Assembly (NCBI GenBank): GCA_947631255.1
Contig: CANRKT010000025.1
Span: 1 to 44,515 of the forward strand
Length of the DNA: 44,515 bases
Direction of reading: 5' to 3'
Origin: an uncultured Enterobacteriaceae bacterium
Lineage (GTDB): Bacteria; Pseudomonadota; Gammaproteobacteria; Enterobacterales; Enterobacteriaceae
Shown here: in pieces, positions 1 through 8,081 of the stretch
How positions within the stretch are numbered: the stretch's first letter is position 1
Layout: the number at the start of each line of letters is the position of its first letter
Notes under the pieces: model-generated
Databases searched by the model: none
Seen by the model: the letters and a program-made list of their open reading frames with translations, nothing else
Told to the model about the DNA's origin: nothing
Program-made: the position numbers and the translations under genes

Positions 1-2
1 GA

Positions 3-119
3 AATATACTGTGTAATTTAGTAGGATTTACAAAAGTAACGTCAGGTACTTTGAAATATATAGAGTATGGTTTCTACTCCAGAGTGAGGGTAATACTGTG
101 TCTGACTCATTTAAAATAA
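3..119 (+). CDS. Possible C-terminal end of an upstream gene (partial)
   Basis: This frame is open from the window edge for 38 codons and closes with TAA at 117-119. The peptide would end in ...VILCLTHLK and shows no motif I recognise. It would overlap the next small ORF by 22 bases, in keeping with the 4-base overlap between that ORF and the transporter further on, so it may be the last part of a first cistron in the same operon. The DNA here is AT-rich and a 38-codon open frame can arise by chance, so this is a weak call. No function is proposed. Confidence 0.25.
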   Translation, partial: NILCNLVGFTKVTSGTLKYIEYGFYSRVRVILCLTHLK

Positions 120-265
120 ATACCACTATACTACAAGACTCTTTCAAGGATGCATCAAGAAAACACGAACAGCTAAATGCTGAATTCAATCATCATGCAT
201 GGGGAAAATTACATCAGCGTGTTTATATAGAACGTAAAGAACATTTGGAGCCAGTTATCCTATGA
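98..265 (+). CDS. Small 55-residue protein of unknown function, coupled to the transporter
   Basis: The ORF begins with GTG and is preceded by a GAGGG ribosome-binding sequence at 86-90, about seven bases upstream. It codes for 55 residues, begins MSDSFKINTTILQ and ends HLEPVIL. Its TGA stop (263-265) overlaps the ATG of the transporter (262-264), a typical translational-coupling arrangement. The product is hydrophilic, rich in His, Lys and Glu (two adjacent His in the middle), has no Cys, no signal peptide and no membrane segment. I do not recognise the family. Possible roles are a precursor peptide or small cargo/partner of the transporter, or a residual fragment of a longer gene. The ribosome-binding site and the overlap make it more likely real than chance; the function is open. 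Confidence 0.5.
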   Translation: MSDSFKINTTILQDSFKDASRKHEQLNAEFNHHAWGKLHQRVYIERKEHLEPVIL

Positions 266-1479
266 CTCCTGTTATTGATGTTAACAAATCAGATATTGAA
301 ATTAATACTCAACAATTTAATGCGTCTAAGAAACGTATTACCATTATTCTTAGCATCCATACATTTGAGCGCTTTTTGTTTTTCAGCATATCTGTCGTAA
401 TACCTCTCAATCTATTCAGTGAGGGGGTGATAACCTCTTCTGACATGGGTTTATTTTATCTTATTTTGTTTGGTTTTTATCGTGGAACGCCCGTTTTATT
501 TGGTTATATTTCTTCATTTATACTCAAAGAGAAAATTCTTTATGTCTCTTTGACTTTAGAAGCATTATCACTTGTTTATATGAGTTTGACAGAAGAATTG
601 TCACATATCTATCTTCTATCTTTCTTTGCAGGCTCTGTCGGCGGTGCAACAACCATGATGATTATAAGCTTACTTGAAGCAGAAGATAAAAAATGCAAAT
701 TAATCATACATAATAAAGTTGAGCATGGTGTTTTTAACATTCACTTCATGTTAATTAATGTAGCGGCTTTTATAGCACCATTTCTTGCATTGCTTTCGAG
801 GATTCATTATCAGGTAATTGTTTTAATAACGGCTTCAATATTACTCTTGTTATTAATGCTTTTTATAGTATTTAATAAGATAAATCACCTCTCGAGTCAA
901 TTGAGTTCTATTTATTCGGTAATGCGTCGCCAGACTAAATTTGATTTTAATTTTCTCTACATTTGGTTCGCCTGCGTCAGCGTCTGGGCCGCCTGCTCAA
1001 CCTTTTACGCCATCATCCCCTCACTGGATTCTGGTTTTTTCGGTGTCGAAGGGATAAATGCCTGGTTTTCATTAGATGCCGCTGCTGTTGTTTTATTTTT
1101 CTTTGTCTTTAACCGAATAAAAATACTTACCAAAAACACAGCTCAGAATGCTTTTATCGGAATGATTATTCTTGCAGCTGGATTGTTTTTAATCCCTTTA
1201 TTTAAAGATGATTTTTTATATTCTGCTATAGCGATAATCGTTATCTCGTTTGGTGGTTATATCGCATTTCCTCAATTATATGGATTGGCGGTAAAAACAG
1301 ACTTTCAAGAACGAAAGGTGCTATATCTTGGCTTGATGACATTTTCGGGTGCAGTCGGTGAAGGTTGTATGCATGCTCTGTTTTGGATGACTGGCAATGC
1401 CAATTTTTGCCTGTTCCTGTCAGCAACATGGCTTATAACAAACGCATTTTTGATTAAATTCTGCAAAATACGTTCTTAA
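262..1479 (+). CDS. Divergent POT/MFS-like membrane transporter
   Basis: The 405-residue product is strongly hydrophobic with about eleven to twelve predicted membrane helices and a soluble N-terminal tail of some 22 residues, in line with a 12-helix major facilitator. The first helix carries FERFLFF, which resembles the ExxERFxYY signature of proton-dependent oligopeptide transporters, but the first Glu position is His. A further stretch, HFMLINVAAF around residue 170, resembles the helix 5 YxxINxGSF region of that family. I therefore read it as a distant POT-like MFS protein; substrate and direction are not known. The start overlaps the stop of the 55-codon ORF, so both are probably co-translated. 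The first 900 bases are visibly AT-rich compared with the pepN side, which suggests acquired DNA. It is convergent with pepN and ends at a hairpin terminator. An unrelated MFS drug or siderophore exporter is the main alternative. Confidence 0.6.
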   Translation: MTPVIDVNKSDIEINTQQFNASKKRITIILSIHTFERFLFFSISVVIPLNLFSEGVITSSDMGLFYLILFGFYRGTPVLFGYISSFILKEKILYVSLTLEALSLVYMSLTEELSHIYLLSFFAGSVGGATTMMIISLLEAEDKKCKLIIHNKVEHGVFNIHFMLINVAAFIAPFLALLSRIHYQVIVLITASILLLLLMLFIVFNKINHLSSQLSSIYSVMRRQTKFDFNFLYIWFACVSVWAACSTFYAIIPSLDSGFFGVEGINAWFSLDAAAVVLFFFVFNRIKILTKNTAQNAFIGMIILAAGLFLIPLFKDDFLYSAIAIIVISFGGYIAFPQLYGLAVKTDFQERKVLYLGLMTFSGAVGEGCMHALFWMTGNANFCLFLSATWLITNAFLIKFCKIRS

Positions 1480-1499
1480 ATTTGGTTGTTATTGCTCTT

Positions 1500-1534
1500 A
1501 GCCCTCACCCACTATTGAGTGAGGGCTATTTTTA
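1500..1534 (+). terminator. Rho-independent terminator after the transporter gene
   Basis: AGCCCTCAC (1500-1508) pairs with GTGAGGGCT (1519-1527) around a 10-base loop and is followed by ATTTTTATT. The hairpin lies between convergent genes. The T-tract is only on the + strand, so it terminates the transporter transcript; pepN, whose stop is directly adjacent, may use the same stem without a clear T-tract. Confidence 0.8.
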
Positions 1535-4147
1535 TTACGCTAATGCTTTCGCTATTTTCTCAAACAGATCACCCGATAAATTATCCAGCCCTTTCAATTG
1601 CTCCAGAGCTGTACGCATCATCTGCTGACGTTCAGCATCATAACGTTTCAGACGAATCAACGGTTCAATCAGTCGTGAAGCAACTTGCGGATTACGGCTA
1701 TTTAATTCAGTCAGCATTTCAACCATAAACTGATAGCCACTGCCATCTTTGGCATGGAAAGCTGCCGGATTATTAAGTGCAAATGCACCAATTAATGCGC
1801 GTATACGGTTTGGATTACTGAGGCTGAATGAACGATGGTTTAACAGCTTACGGATATTTTCCAGGGTATCGCTCGCCGGACTGGTCGCTTGCAACATAAA
1901 CCACTTATCCATCACCAGGCCATCCTGATGCCATTTTTCATCATAATGAGCCAGTAACTCATCACGGCAAGGCAACTCAGCGGCTACTGCCGCAGAAAGC
2001 GCAGCAATTGCATCGGTCATGTTATCCGCTTCCTGATACTGGCGACGCACCAGATTCAGGGCCAGATCGGGCTCACCAAATGCTAAATAGCGCAGACAAG
2101 TATTGCGTAGAGCACGCTGACCAATATCACTGTGGTTCACCTGATAAGATTCAAGTTTGTTCGCGTTATATACCGCCAGTAGTTCATCTGCAAGCTCTGT
2201 TGCCAGAGTACGGATAAGTGCTCCCTGAACGTTAGCAATAGCCTGAGGATTGATAACCGGGAATAGCTCAGCAATTTCATTCTGTGATGGAAGGGTCAGG
2301 ATCTCACTCGCCAGTGCGGGAGAAATATGTTCATCAAGCAAGATACCACGGAAAGCATCAACCACATGCACAGGCAAGGAAAGAGGTTGTCCCTGCTCAC
2401 AACGATTGACATTGATTTTGATATAGAGCGTCAGCAAACTTTGTGCGGCATCCCAGCGAGAGAAGTCGTTGCGGGCATGACGCATCAAAAAGACTAACTG
2501 CTCGTCGCTCCAATTGTAGTCCAGTTTTACCGGTGCTGAAAATTCGCGTAGCAACGAGGGTACAGGCTTGACGTTGACGTTATCAAAAACAAATGTCTGT
2601 TCTGCCTGAGTCACATTCAGAACATGGTGAACGGGATGGCCGTCTTTCTGTAAAGGAATAACCTGCCCTTCGTTATCATACAGTTCAATATCGAATGGAA
2701 TATGCAGGGGAACTTTTTCTTGCTGTTCTGCAGTTGGCGGAGTCATTTGACTGATGATCAAACGATATTGCGCGGTTTGTGGGTCATAATCATCGCGTAC
2801 AGTGACAACTGGCGTGCCTGCCTGGCTGTACCAGCGGCGGAAGTATGACAAATCGATATTCGACGCATCTTCCATCGCCTGAACAAAATCGTCACAGGTT
2901 GCAGCGCTACCGTCATGACGCTCAAAGTATAACTGCATACCTTTCTGGAAGTTTTTCTCCCCCAGCAAAGTATGAAGCATACGAATAACTTCTGAGCCCT
3001 TCTCATAGACAGTTAGGGTGTAAAAGTTATTCATCTCGATAACTTTATCCGGACGGATCGGGTGCGCCATTGGGCTGGCATCTTCAGCAAACTGCATCGC
3101 ACGCATGGTGCGTACATTCTGGATACGATTCACAGCACGTGAACCCAGGTCAGAGCTAAACTCCTGATCGCGGAATACTGTCAGCCCCTCTTTCAGGCTT
3201 AACTGGAACCAGTCGCGGCACGTCACACGGTTTCCGGTCCAGTTATGGAAATACTCATGACCGATAACGCGCTCAATATCGAGATAGTCTTTATCCGTCG
3301 CGGTTTCTGCACGCGCGAGAACAAACTTGGAGTTAAAGACATTCAGTCCTTTGTTTTCCATTGCTCCCATATTGAAGAAGTCGACTGCGACAATCATGTA
3401 AATGTCGAGATCATACTCCAGTCCGAAACGCTTTTCGTCCCATTCCATTGATGCTTTCAGGGAGGTCATCGCCCAGTCTGCGCGGCAAAGATTGCCACGA
3501 TCAACAAATAATTCCAGCGCAACATCACGCCCTGAACGAGTTTTAAAACTATCACGCAGAACATCAAAATCACCGGCGACCAGTGCAAATAAGTAGCTCG
3601 GTTTAGGGAAGGGATCTTGCCATTGAACCCAGTGACGTCCGTCTTCAAGAGTTCCTTCAGCGATGCGGTTACCATTAGACAGTAAATAAGGATATTTCTG
3701 CTTATCGGCAATAATTTTGGTGGTAAAACGCGCCAGAACATCCGGACGATCGAGATACCAGGTAATATGACGGAACCCTTCAGCTTCACATTGTGTACAG
3801 AGGGCTTCACCTGACTGATATAAGCCTTCCAGAGCGGTGTTGGCGGCAGGACTAATTTCATTAACAATCGTCAGAGTAAAAATATCTGGCAGAGATTCGA
3901 TGATTAATAGGCTCTGTTCCAGACGGTAATCCGTCCAGTCCTGCCCATCGACCTTGATGGATACCAGCGTTAAATCCTCACCATTGAGTTGCAACGATGC
4001 ACTGGCCTCCCCCTGGCGAATCACGCGGCTTATCGCCGTCACTTGAGTACGGGTGGCATCAAGGGAGAAGGTTAAATCAATATCACTAATGGTAAAGTCA
4101 GGTGCACGATAATCGTGACGATATTTAACTTGAGGCTGTTGTGTCAT
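1535..4147 (-). CDS. pepN: Aminopeptidase N
   Basis: This is a cytosolic zinc metallo-aminopeptidase of the M1 family that removes N-terminal residues from peptides in the last steps of protein turnover. The 870-residue product has the same length as E. coli PepN and follows it nearly residue for residue from MTQQPQ to KALA. The GAMEN substrate-binding motif is at 261-265, and the zinc site HEYFH at 297-301 with the third ligand Glu320 is intact. The start is supported by an AAGAAGG ribosome-binding sequence ahead of the ATG. It is transcribed away from pncB and towards the accessory transporter locus, so pepN marks the edge of the conserved core block in this window. Nothing looks damaged; the identification is very secure. 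Confidence 0.98.
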   Translation of the reverse strand: MTQQPQVKYRHDYRAPDFTISDIDLTFSLDATRTQVTAISRVIRQGEASASLQLNGEDLTLVSIKVDGQDWTDYRLEQSLLIIESLPDIFTLTIVNEISPAANTALEGLYQSGEALCTQCEAEGFRHITWYLDRPDVLARFTTKIIADKQKYPYLLSNGNRIAEGTLEDGRHWVQWQDPFPKPSYLFALVAGDFDVLRDSFKTRSGRDVALELFVDRGNLCRADWAMTSLKASMEWDEKRFGLEYDLDIYMIVAVDFFNMGAMENKGLNVFNSKFVLARAETATDKDYLDIERVIGHEYFHNWTGNRVTCRDWFQLSLKEGLTVFRDQEFSSDLGSRAVNRIQNVRTMRAMQFAEDASPMAHPIRPDKVIEMNNFYTLTVYEKGSEVIRMLHTLLGEKNFQKGMQLYFERHDGSAATCDDFVQAMEDASNIDLSYFRRWYSQAGTPVVTVRDDYDPQTAQYRLIISQMTPPTAEQQEKVPLHIPFDIELYDNEGQVIPLQKDGHPVHHVLNVTQAEQTFVFDNVNVKPVPSLLREFSAPVKLDYNWSDEQLVFLMRHARNDFSRWDAAQSLLTLYIKINVNRCEQGQPLSLPVHVVDAFRGILLDEHISPALASEILTLPSQNEIAELFPVINPQAIANVQGALIRTLATELADELLAVYNANKLESYQVNHSDIGQRALRNTCLRYLAFGEPDLALNLVRRQYQEADNMTDAIAALSAAVAAELPCRDELLAHYDEKWHQDGLVMDKWFMLQATSPASDTLENIRKLLNHRSFSLSNPNRIRALIGAFALNNPAAFHAKDGSGYQFMVEMLTELNSRNPQVASRLIEPLIRLKRYDAERQQMMRTALEQLKGLDNLSGDLFEKIAKALA

Positions 4148-4361
4148 AAAAACCTTCTTATTCAGTCGTAGATAAACGGCATTCAGCCTGTTCCTGTTGC
4201 AGTAATGTTACCATGCAGAATCTTTATCCAGCGAACGAAGAATGCTAAGTCGGTTCCACGCTCTGAAATCGATTGCCGATATCGATGCATTGTTGCCCGG
4301 TAACCCATGATCTCGTACTACTCAACCTACTTAAAACTACCGTTGGTTCATCGCTGGTTGC

Positions 4362-4381
4362 CTGTAGCTTGAATTATTTTT
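4362..4381 (-). repeat. Degenerate dispersed-repeat remnant
   Basis: Read on the - strand this is close to AAATAATTCAAGCTAC, which resembles the core TAAAtAaTTCGAgTTGCTTG shared by the copies at 11919 and 25559. It is the weakest of the copies and could be chance. Confidence 0.3.
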
Positions 4382-4414
4382 GATTTATAACATCATAATA
4401 AATATTAAAAGTTT

Positions 4415-4428
4415 GACTAAATTTAGTC
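4415..4428. promoter_or_regulatory. Perfect 14-bp palindrome upstream of pncB, candidate operator
   Basis: GACTAAATTTAGTC is a perfect dyad without spacer and overlaps TTGACT (4413-4418), a good -35-like hexamer. This is the position and size of a dimeric repressor site. It does not match the NadR consensus. No protein is assigned. Confidence 0.3.
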
Positions 4429-4570
4429 CACGGCACAAATTGCAATTTATCCTGTAAGCCAGCCGTGTTGTGATCTTACTTCAATAAACAGATAATCAAG
4501 GTATACTCCTGCGTCATTATCTGCCTGTTCTTGATGGAAACGCTCCTGTGAGAGGATGCTGAAACGCGCC

Positions 4571-5773
4571 ATGACTCGACTCGCTTCCCCAATATTACAA
4601 TCGCTGCTGGATACCGATGCTTATAAGCTTCATATGCAGCAAGCTGTTTTTCACCTCTATGACGAGGTTGTCGTTACAGCGGAATTCCGTTGTCGCGGCG
4701 ACGACCTGTTAGGCATTTATGCCGATGCAGTTCGTGAACAAATTAATTTTATGCAGCATCTGGCACTGAGTCCGGAAGAATTTAGCTGGCTTAAAGGTTT
4801 ACCTTTCTTTAAGCCTGACTACCTTAACTGGCTTAATCAGTTTCGCTTTGATCCGTCTCAGGTTGAGGTGACGAATAACCAAGGCCATTTAGATATCCGG
4901 TTAACCGGCCCCTGGTGTGAAGTGATTTTATGGGAAGTTCCTTTACTTGCCATGATAAGCGAAGTCGTCCATCGCCATCGTTCACCTGATATCAATATAC
5001 AAGTCGCACTCGACCATCTGGAAAGTAAGCTCAATGACTTTAACCAGTTAACTCAGGGTATTGATTTGAGTGCTTTCCGGTTAATGGACTTTGGGACGCG
5101 TCGCCGTTTCTCACGTGAGGTACAACAGGCGATAGTTGCCCGTCTGCGTGATGAACCCTGGTTTGTTGGTACCAGTAACTATTCTCTGGCCCGCAGCCTG
5201 AATCTGACGCCAATGGGAACTCAAGCCCATGAATGGTTCCAGGCGCATCAGCAAATCAGCCCGACTCTGGCGAATAGTCAGCGGGCTGCCCTGCAAGCCT
5301 GGCTGGATGAATATCCCGACAGATTAGGTATCGCCTTAACAGACTGCATTACTATGGATGCTTTCCTGCGCGATTTTGACCATAATTTTGCCACTCGTTA
5401 TCAAGGCCTGCGCCATGATTCAGGGGATCCCTTCACCTGGGGTGAAAAAGCCATCGCCCACTATCGCTCGCTGGGTATCGATCCTATGAGTAAAGTCCTG
5501 GTGTTCTCGGATAATCTTGATTTAGCGAAGTCAGTGGAACTGTACCGTTATTTTTCCGGTAGTGTGCAGCTCAATTTTGGTATCGGCACTCGCCTGACCT
5601 GTGATATTCCAGAGGTTAAACCCCTCAACATTGTGATTAAACTGGTTGAGTGCAACGGTAAACCCGTCGCCAAATTGTCTGACAGCCCAGGCAAAACGAT
5701 TTGCCTGGATAAGGCCTTTGTTCGTGCCCTGCGTGAAGCCTTCAGTCTGCCTGAAGTCAAGAAAGCAAGCTGA
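4571..5773 (+). CDS. pncB: Nicotinate phosphoribosyltransferase
   Basis: PncB joins nicotinate to PRPP, with ATP hydrolysis, to give nicotinate mononucleotide in the NAD salvage pathway; it is cytosolic. The 400-residue product from [10 protein letters not shown] has the length of E. coli Pnc[14 protein letters not shown] and the MGTQAHEWF segment with His220 (the phosphorylated His of the Salmonella enzyme) are present, as are RHDSGDP and GIGTRLTCD. An in-frame ATG five codons upstream (4556) directly abuts the GAGAGG sequence with no spacing, so it is a poor start; the start chosen here is the one that aligns with the family, although its distance from that sequence is long (15 bases). The gene is divergent from pepN and followed by asnS in the same direction, with a hairpin-rich gap between them. 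Confidence 0.95.
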   Translation: MTRLASPILQSLLDTDAYKLHMQQAVFHLYDEVVVTAEFRCRGDDLLGIYADAVREQINFMQHLALSPEEFSWLKGLPFFKPDYLNWLNQFRFDPSQVEVTNNQGHLDIRLTGPWCEVILWEVPLLAMISEVVHRHRSPDINIQVALDHLESKLNDFNQLTQGIDLSAFRLMDFGTRRRFSREVQQAIVARLRDEPWFVGTSNYSLARSLNLTPMGTQAHEWFQAHQQISPTLANSQRAALQAWLDEYPDRLGIALTDCITMDAFLRDFDHNFATRYQGLRHDSGDPFTWGEKAIAHYRSLGIDPMSKVLVFSDNLDLAKSVELYRYFSGSVQLNFGIGTRLTCDIPEVKPLNIVIKLVECNGKPVAKLSDSPGKTICLDKAFVRALREAFSLPEVKKAS

Positions 5774-5778
5774 TTAAT

Positions 5779-5873
5779 GACAGGCAGTGAGGTGTAAAAT
5801 CCCTATTGCCTGTCAAAACAGGATTTCTTCACCGCAGACAGTGAATTCTTCTTGTCTGCTGATACATGACAAG
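5779..5873 (+). promoter_or_regulatory. Stacked and mutually exclusive hairpins between pncB and asnS
   Basis: Three inverted repeats follow each other. GACAGGCA (5779-5786) pairs with TGCCTGTC (5807-5814). GCAGACA (5834-5840) pairs with TGTCTGC (5853-5859). CTTGTC (5851-5856) can instead pair with GACAAG (5868-5873), which excludes the second hairpin. A terminator-like stem follows at 5883. The set could simply end pncB transcripts, or act as a leader that controls asnS. A short ATG ORF at 5777 has no Asn codons, so a classical leader-peptide attenuator is not supported. Confidence 0.35.
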
Positions 5874-5882
5874 TAATATAGA

Positions 5883-5909
5883 TAGCCCCTTTCGGGCTAA
5901 TTTTTTATT
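5883..5909 (+). terminator. Rho-independent terminator or attenuator just before asnS
   Basis: TAGCCC (5883-5888) pairs with GGGCTA (5894-5899) around a five-base loop and is followed by A and six T residues. It lies 110 bases after the pncB stop and only about 25 bases before the asnS start. If the asnS promoter lies upstream (TAATAT at 5874-5879 is a weak -10 candidate), the stem would be inside or at the very start of the asnS leader. Confidence 0.75.
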
Positions 5910-5932
5910 GACCATTAAATAGAGAGAAAACT

Positions 5933-7333
5933 ATGAGCGTTGTGCCTGTAGCCGACGTACTCCAGGGCCGTACAGCCGTTGACAGTGAAGTCACCGTGCG
6001 CGGATGGGTGCGTACTCGGAGAGATTCAAAAGCTGGGATCTCCTTCCTTGCCATTTATGATGGCTCCTGCTTTGATCCTGTACAGGCCGTTATTAATAAT
6101 TCTCTGCCCAATTATAATGACGAGATACTACACCTGACGACAGGATGCTCGGTTATCGTTACCGGTACCGTGGTTGCCTCTCCGGGCCAGGGACAGAATT
6201 TTGAAATACAAGCGCTTCAGGTTGAAGTCACTGGCTGGGTTGATGATCCTGACACCTATCCAATGGCTGCTAAACGTCACAGTATTGAGTATCTGCGTGA
6301 AGTTGCCCATTTACGCCCACGGACAAACCTGATTGGTGCGGTTGCACGTGTGCGTCATACGCTGGCGCAAGCCCTGCATCGTTTCTTTAATGAACAAGGG
6401 TACTTCTGGGTTTCAACCCCACTGATTACTGCTTCTGACACTGAAGGAGCCGGTGAAATGTTCCGCGTATCTACGCTCGACATGGAAAACCTGCCCCGCA
6501 CGCCAGAAGGGAAAGTCGACTTTGATAAAGACTTCTTTGGCGAAGAGTCTTTCCTGACGGTATCGGGTCAGTTAAACGGTGAAACCTACGCTTGTGCCTT
6601 ATCCAAAGTGTATACCTTTGGCCCGACGTTCCGTGCCGAGAACTCCAATACCAGTCGTCATCTGGCAGAATTCTGGATGCTGGAACCGGAAGTGGCCTTT
6701 GCTAACTTAAATGATGTCGCGGGCTTGGCAGAAGCGATGCTGAAATACGTCTTCAATGCTGTACTGGAAGAACGTATGGATGATATGAAGTTCTTCGCTG
6801 AACGTGTTGATAAAGACGCTATTGAACGCCTGCAAAAGTTTATTACGGCAGATTTTGCTCAGGTCGATTATACCGATGCAGTTGAGATCCTGCTGAACTG
6901 TGGTCAGAGCTTTGAAAACCCGGTTTACTGGGGTGTTGACCTCTCTTCCGAGCACGAGCGCTATCTGGCAGAGCAGCACTTTAAAGCACCTGTGGTAGTG
7001 AAAAACTATCCAAAGGATATTAAGGCCTTCTATATGCGTCTTAATGAAGACGGTAAGACCGTTGCTGCAATGGATGTTCTGGCCCCAGGTATTGGTGAAA
7101 TCATCGGTGGTTCACAGCGTGAAGAGCGTCTGGATGTATTAGATGCCCGTCTGGCTGAAATGGGACTGAATAAGGAAGATTACTGGTGGTACCGTGACCT
7201 GCGCCGTTACGGCACTGTACCGCATTCAGGCTTCGGACTTGGCTTTGAACGCCTGATTGCCTATGTGACCGGTGTTCAGAACGTTCGTGACGTGATCCCT
7301 TTCCCACGTACTCCACGCAACGCAAGCTTCTGA
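5933..7333 (+). CDS. asnS: Asparaginyl-tRNA synthetase
   Basis: AsnS charges tRNA-Asn with asparagine in the cytosol. The 466 residues match the length of E. coli AsnS and follow it closely. An N-terminal OB-fold anticodon-binding domain (about residues 15-100, with [12 protein letters not shown]) precedes a class II catalytic core. Class II motif 2 appears as [15 protein letters not shown], and motif 3 as [15 protein letters not shown] near the C-terminus. The ATG is preceded by GAGAGAAAACT as ribosome-binding site. A terminator-like stem lies directly upstream, which suggests separate or attenuated transcription from pncB. The gene is followed by a small hairpin and then the long ompF control region. 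Confidence 0.98.
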   Translation: MSVVPVADVLQGRTAVDSEVTVRGWVRTRRDSKAGISFLAIYDGSCFDPVQAVINNSLPNYNDEILHLTTGCSVIVTGTVVASPGQGQNFEIQALQVEVTGWVDDPDTYPMAAKRHSIEYLREVAHLRPRTNLIGAVARVRHTLAQALHRFFNEQGYFWVSTPLITASDTEGAGEMFRVSTLDMENLPRTPEGKVDFDKDFFGEESFLTVSGQLNGETYACALSKVYTFGPTFRAENSNTSRHLAEFWMLEPEVAFANLNDVAGLAEAMLKYVFNAVLEERMDDMKFFAERVDKDAIERLQKFITADFAQVDYTDAVEILLNCGQSFENPVYWGVDLSSEHERYLAEQHFKAPVVVKNYPKDIKAFYMRLNEDGKTVAAMDVLAPGIGEIIGGSQREERLDVLDARLAEMGLNKEDYWWYRDLRRYGTVPHSGFGLGFERLIAYVTGVQNVRDVIPFPRTPRNASF

Positions 7334-7341
7334 TCAAACAG

Positions 7342-7360
7342 CCAGAGTAACTCTGGTTTC
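7342..7360 (+). terminator. Probable terminator after asnS
   Basis: CCAGAG (7342-7347) pairs with CTCTGG (7351-7356) around TAA and is followed by only TTTCC. The stem starts nine bases after the stop codon; the T-tract is short, so termination may be weak. Confidence 0.5.
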
Positions 7361-7876
7361 CTGAAGGTACTCAGACAGTCGATGAACCTATGATTCGGCG
7401 GTCTGGGTGCCCCTCTCCCCCGTTAATTTCTCAACCGATTCCTTGTTTATTTTTACTGACGTTCGCTCAGCTCCTGGCACCACACACCTCTGATACAACT
7501 TTTGATTTGTACTAAAAACACGACAAGCCCATATGTTTTTTTGCACAGGTTTTATTAACGATCGCTATTTAAATATCAATTTCAACCGTTTTTGTATGTA
7601 AGCTAGTTACAAGTTATTTCTTAAAACTGTGGGGAAAGGATCATATTTATGGTCTATCCGTATGAATATGTTTCTCATTAACTACCTCATATTCTGGCAA
7701 TCTTTCACTGCCAATTCGCATCATCTTTGACTTTCAAGCAACCCGGGGAAATCAACCTTATTTGATGAAAATCACAATAATAAAAATTAAACATAATTAA
7801 TTCATATATATACGTTAAGAAAAAATCCTCTCATTAACTATTAAGCTGAAGTTTGAATTAGTTCACAAAGTTCCGT
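7361..7876. other. Long AT-rich intergenic region upstream of the ompF promoter
   Basis: No conserved gene is seen here. The stretch is AT-rich, as is usual upstream of ompF, where distal OmpR and IHF sites act in E. coli; I could not place individual sites with confidence. GTTACAAGTTATTTC near 7608 has an OmpR-like look. A ten-codon ORF at 7649-7681 (begins MVYPYEYV) has a good AAAGGA eight bases upstream, but nothing else supports it. Confidence 0.5.
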
Positions 7877-7960
7877 TGATTTAACAAATTGTTACACATG
7901 CTATCCTGCTGTAACTTAATTTTGATATTTGTAGCATTTTCAGGCTAGCGAAACATGGTC
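7877..7960 (+). promoter_or_regulatory. ompF promoter with proximal OmpR-binding region
   Basis: TTTGTAGCATTTTCAGGCTAGCGAAAC (about 7927-7953) matches the remembered E. coli ompF promoter closely, including the unusual -10 hexamer TAGCGA at 7946-7951. The 65 bases upstream contain GTTACACATGC and TGTAACTTAAT in the phase expected for the F1 to F3 OmpR sites. Transcription is expected to start around 7958. Control by EnvZ/OmpR is inferred from this conservation. Confidence 0.75.
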
Positions 7961-8081
7961 ATGGATGGAAAGATGCCTTTAGACACAGAAAGACACCAAA
8001 CTATCATCTGCATTTTTGTAAGAAATTGTTGACGGCAGTGGAAGGTGTCCATAAAACTAATGAGGGTAATAAATAATGATG
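7961..8081 (+). promoter_or_regulatory. ompF 5' untranslated leader with MicF target site
   Basis: The leader is conserved with E. coli: GGAAAGATGCCT, AGACACCAAACT, GACGGCAGTGG and, around the start codon, TGAGGGTAATAAATAATG. The last block (8060-8081) is the region paired by the small RNA MicF in E. coli. micF itself is normally next to ompC and is not in this window. Confidence 0.6.

Larger units (their letters stand above)
4148..4570. other. Intergenic region between divergent pepN and pncB
   Basis: No gene is visible in these roughly 420 bases. The region holds the promoters of both genes, a 14-base perfect palindrome at 4415-4428, a degenerate dispersed-repeat remnant at 4362-4381, and a possible pncB -10 element TATACT at 4502-4507 with only a poor -35 match (CTTCAA, 4479-4484). 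I looked for the NadR operator dyad (TGTTTA, six bases, TAAACA) known in front of pncB in enteric bacteria; only a half-site-like AATAAACA is present at 4483-4490. Confidence 0.5.

Noticed and set aside
4483-4490. NadR operator in front of pncB
   Set aside because: Only a half-site-like AATAAACA is present; the opposite TGTTTA half at the right spacing is missing.
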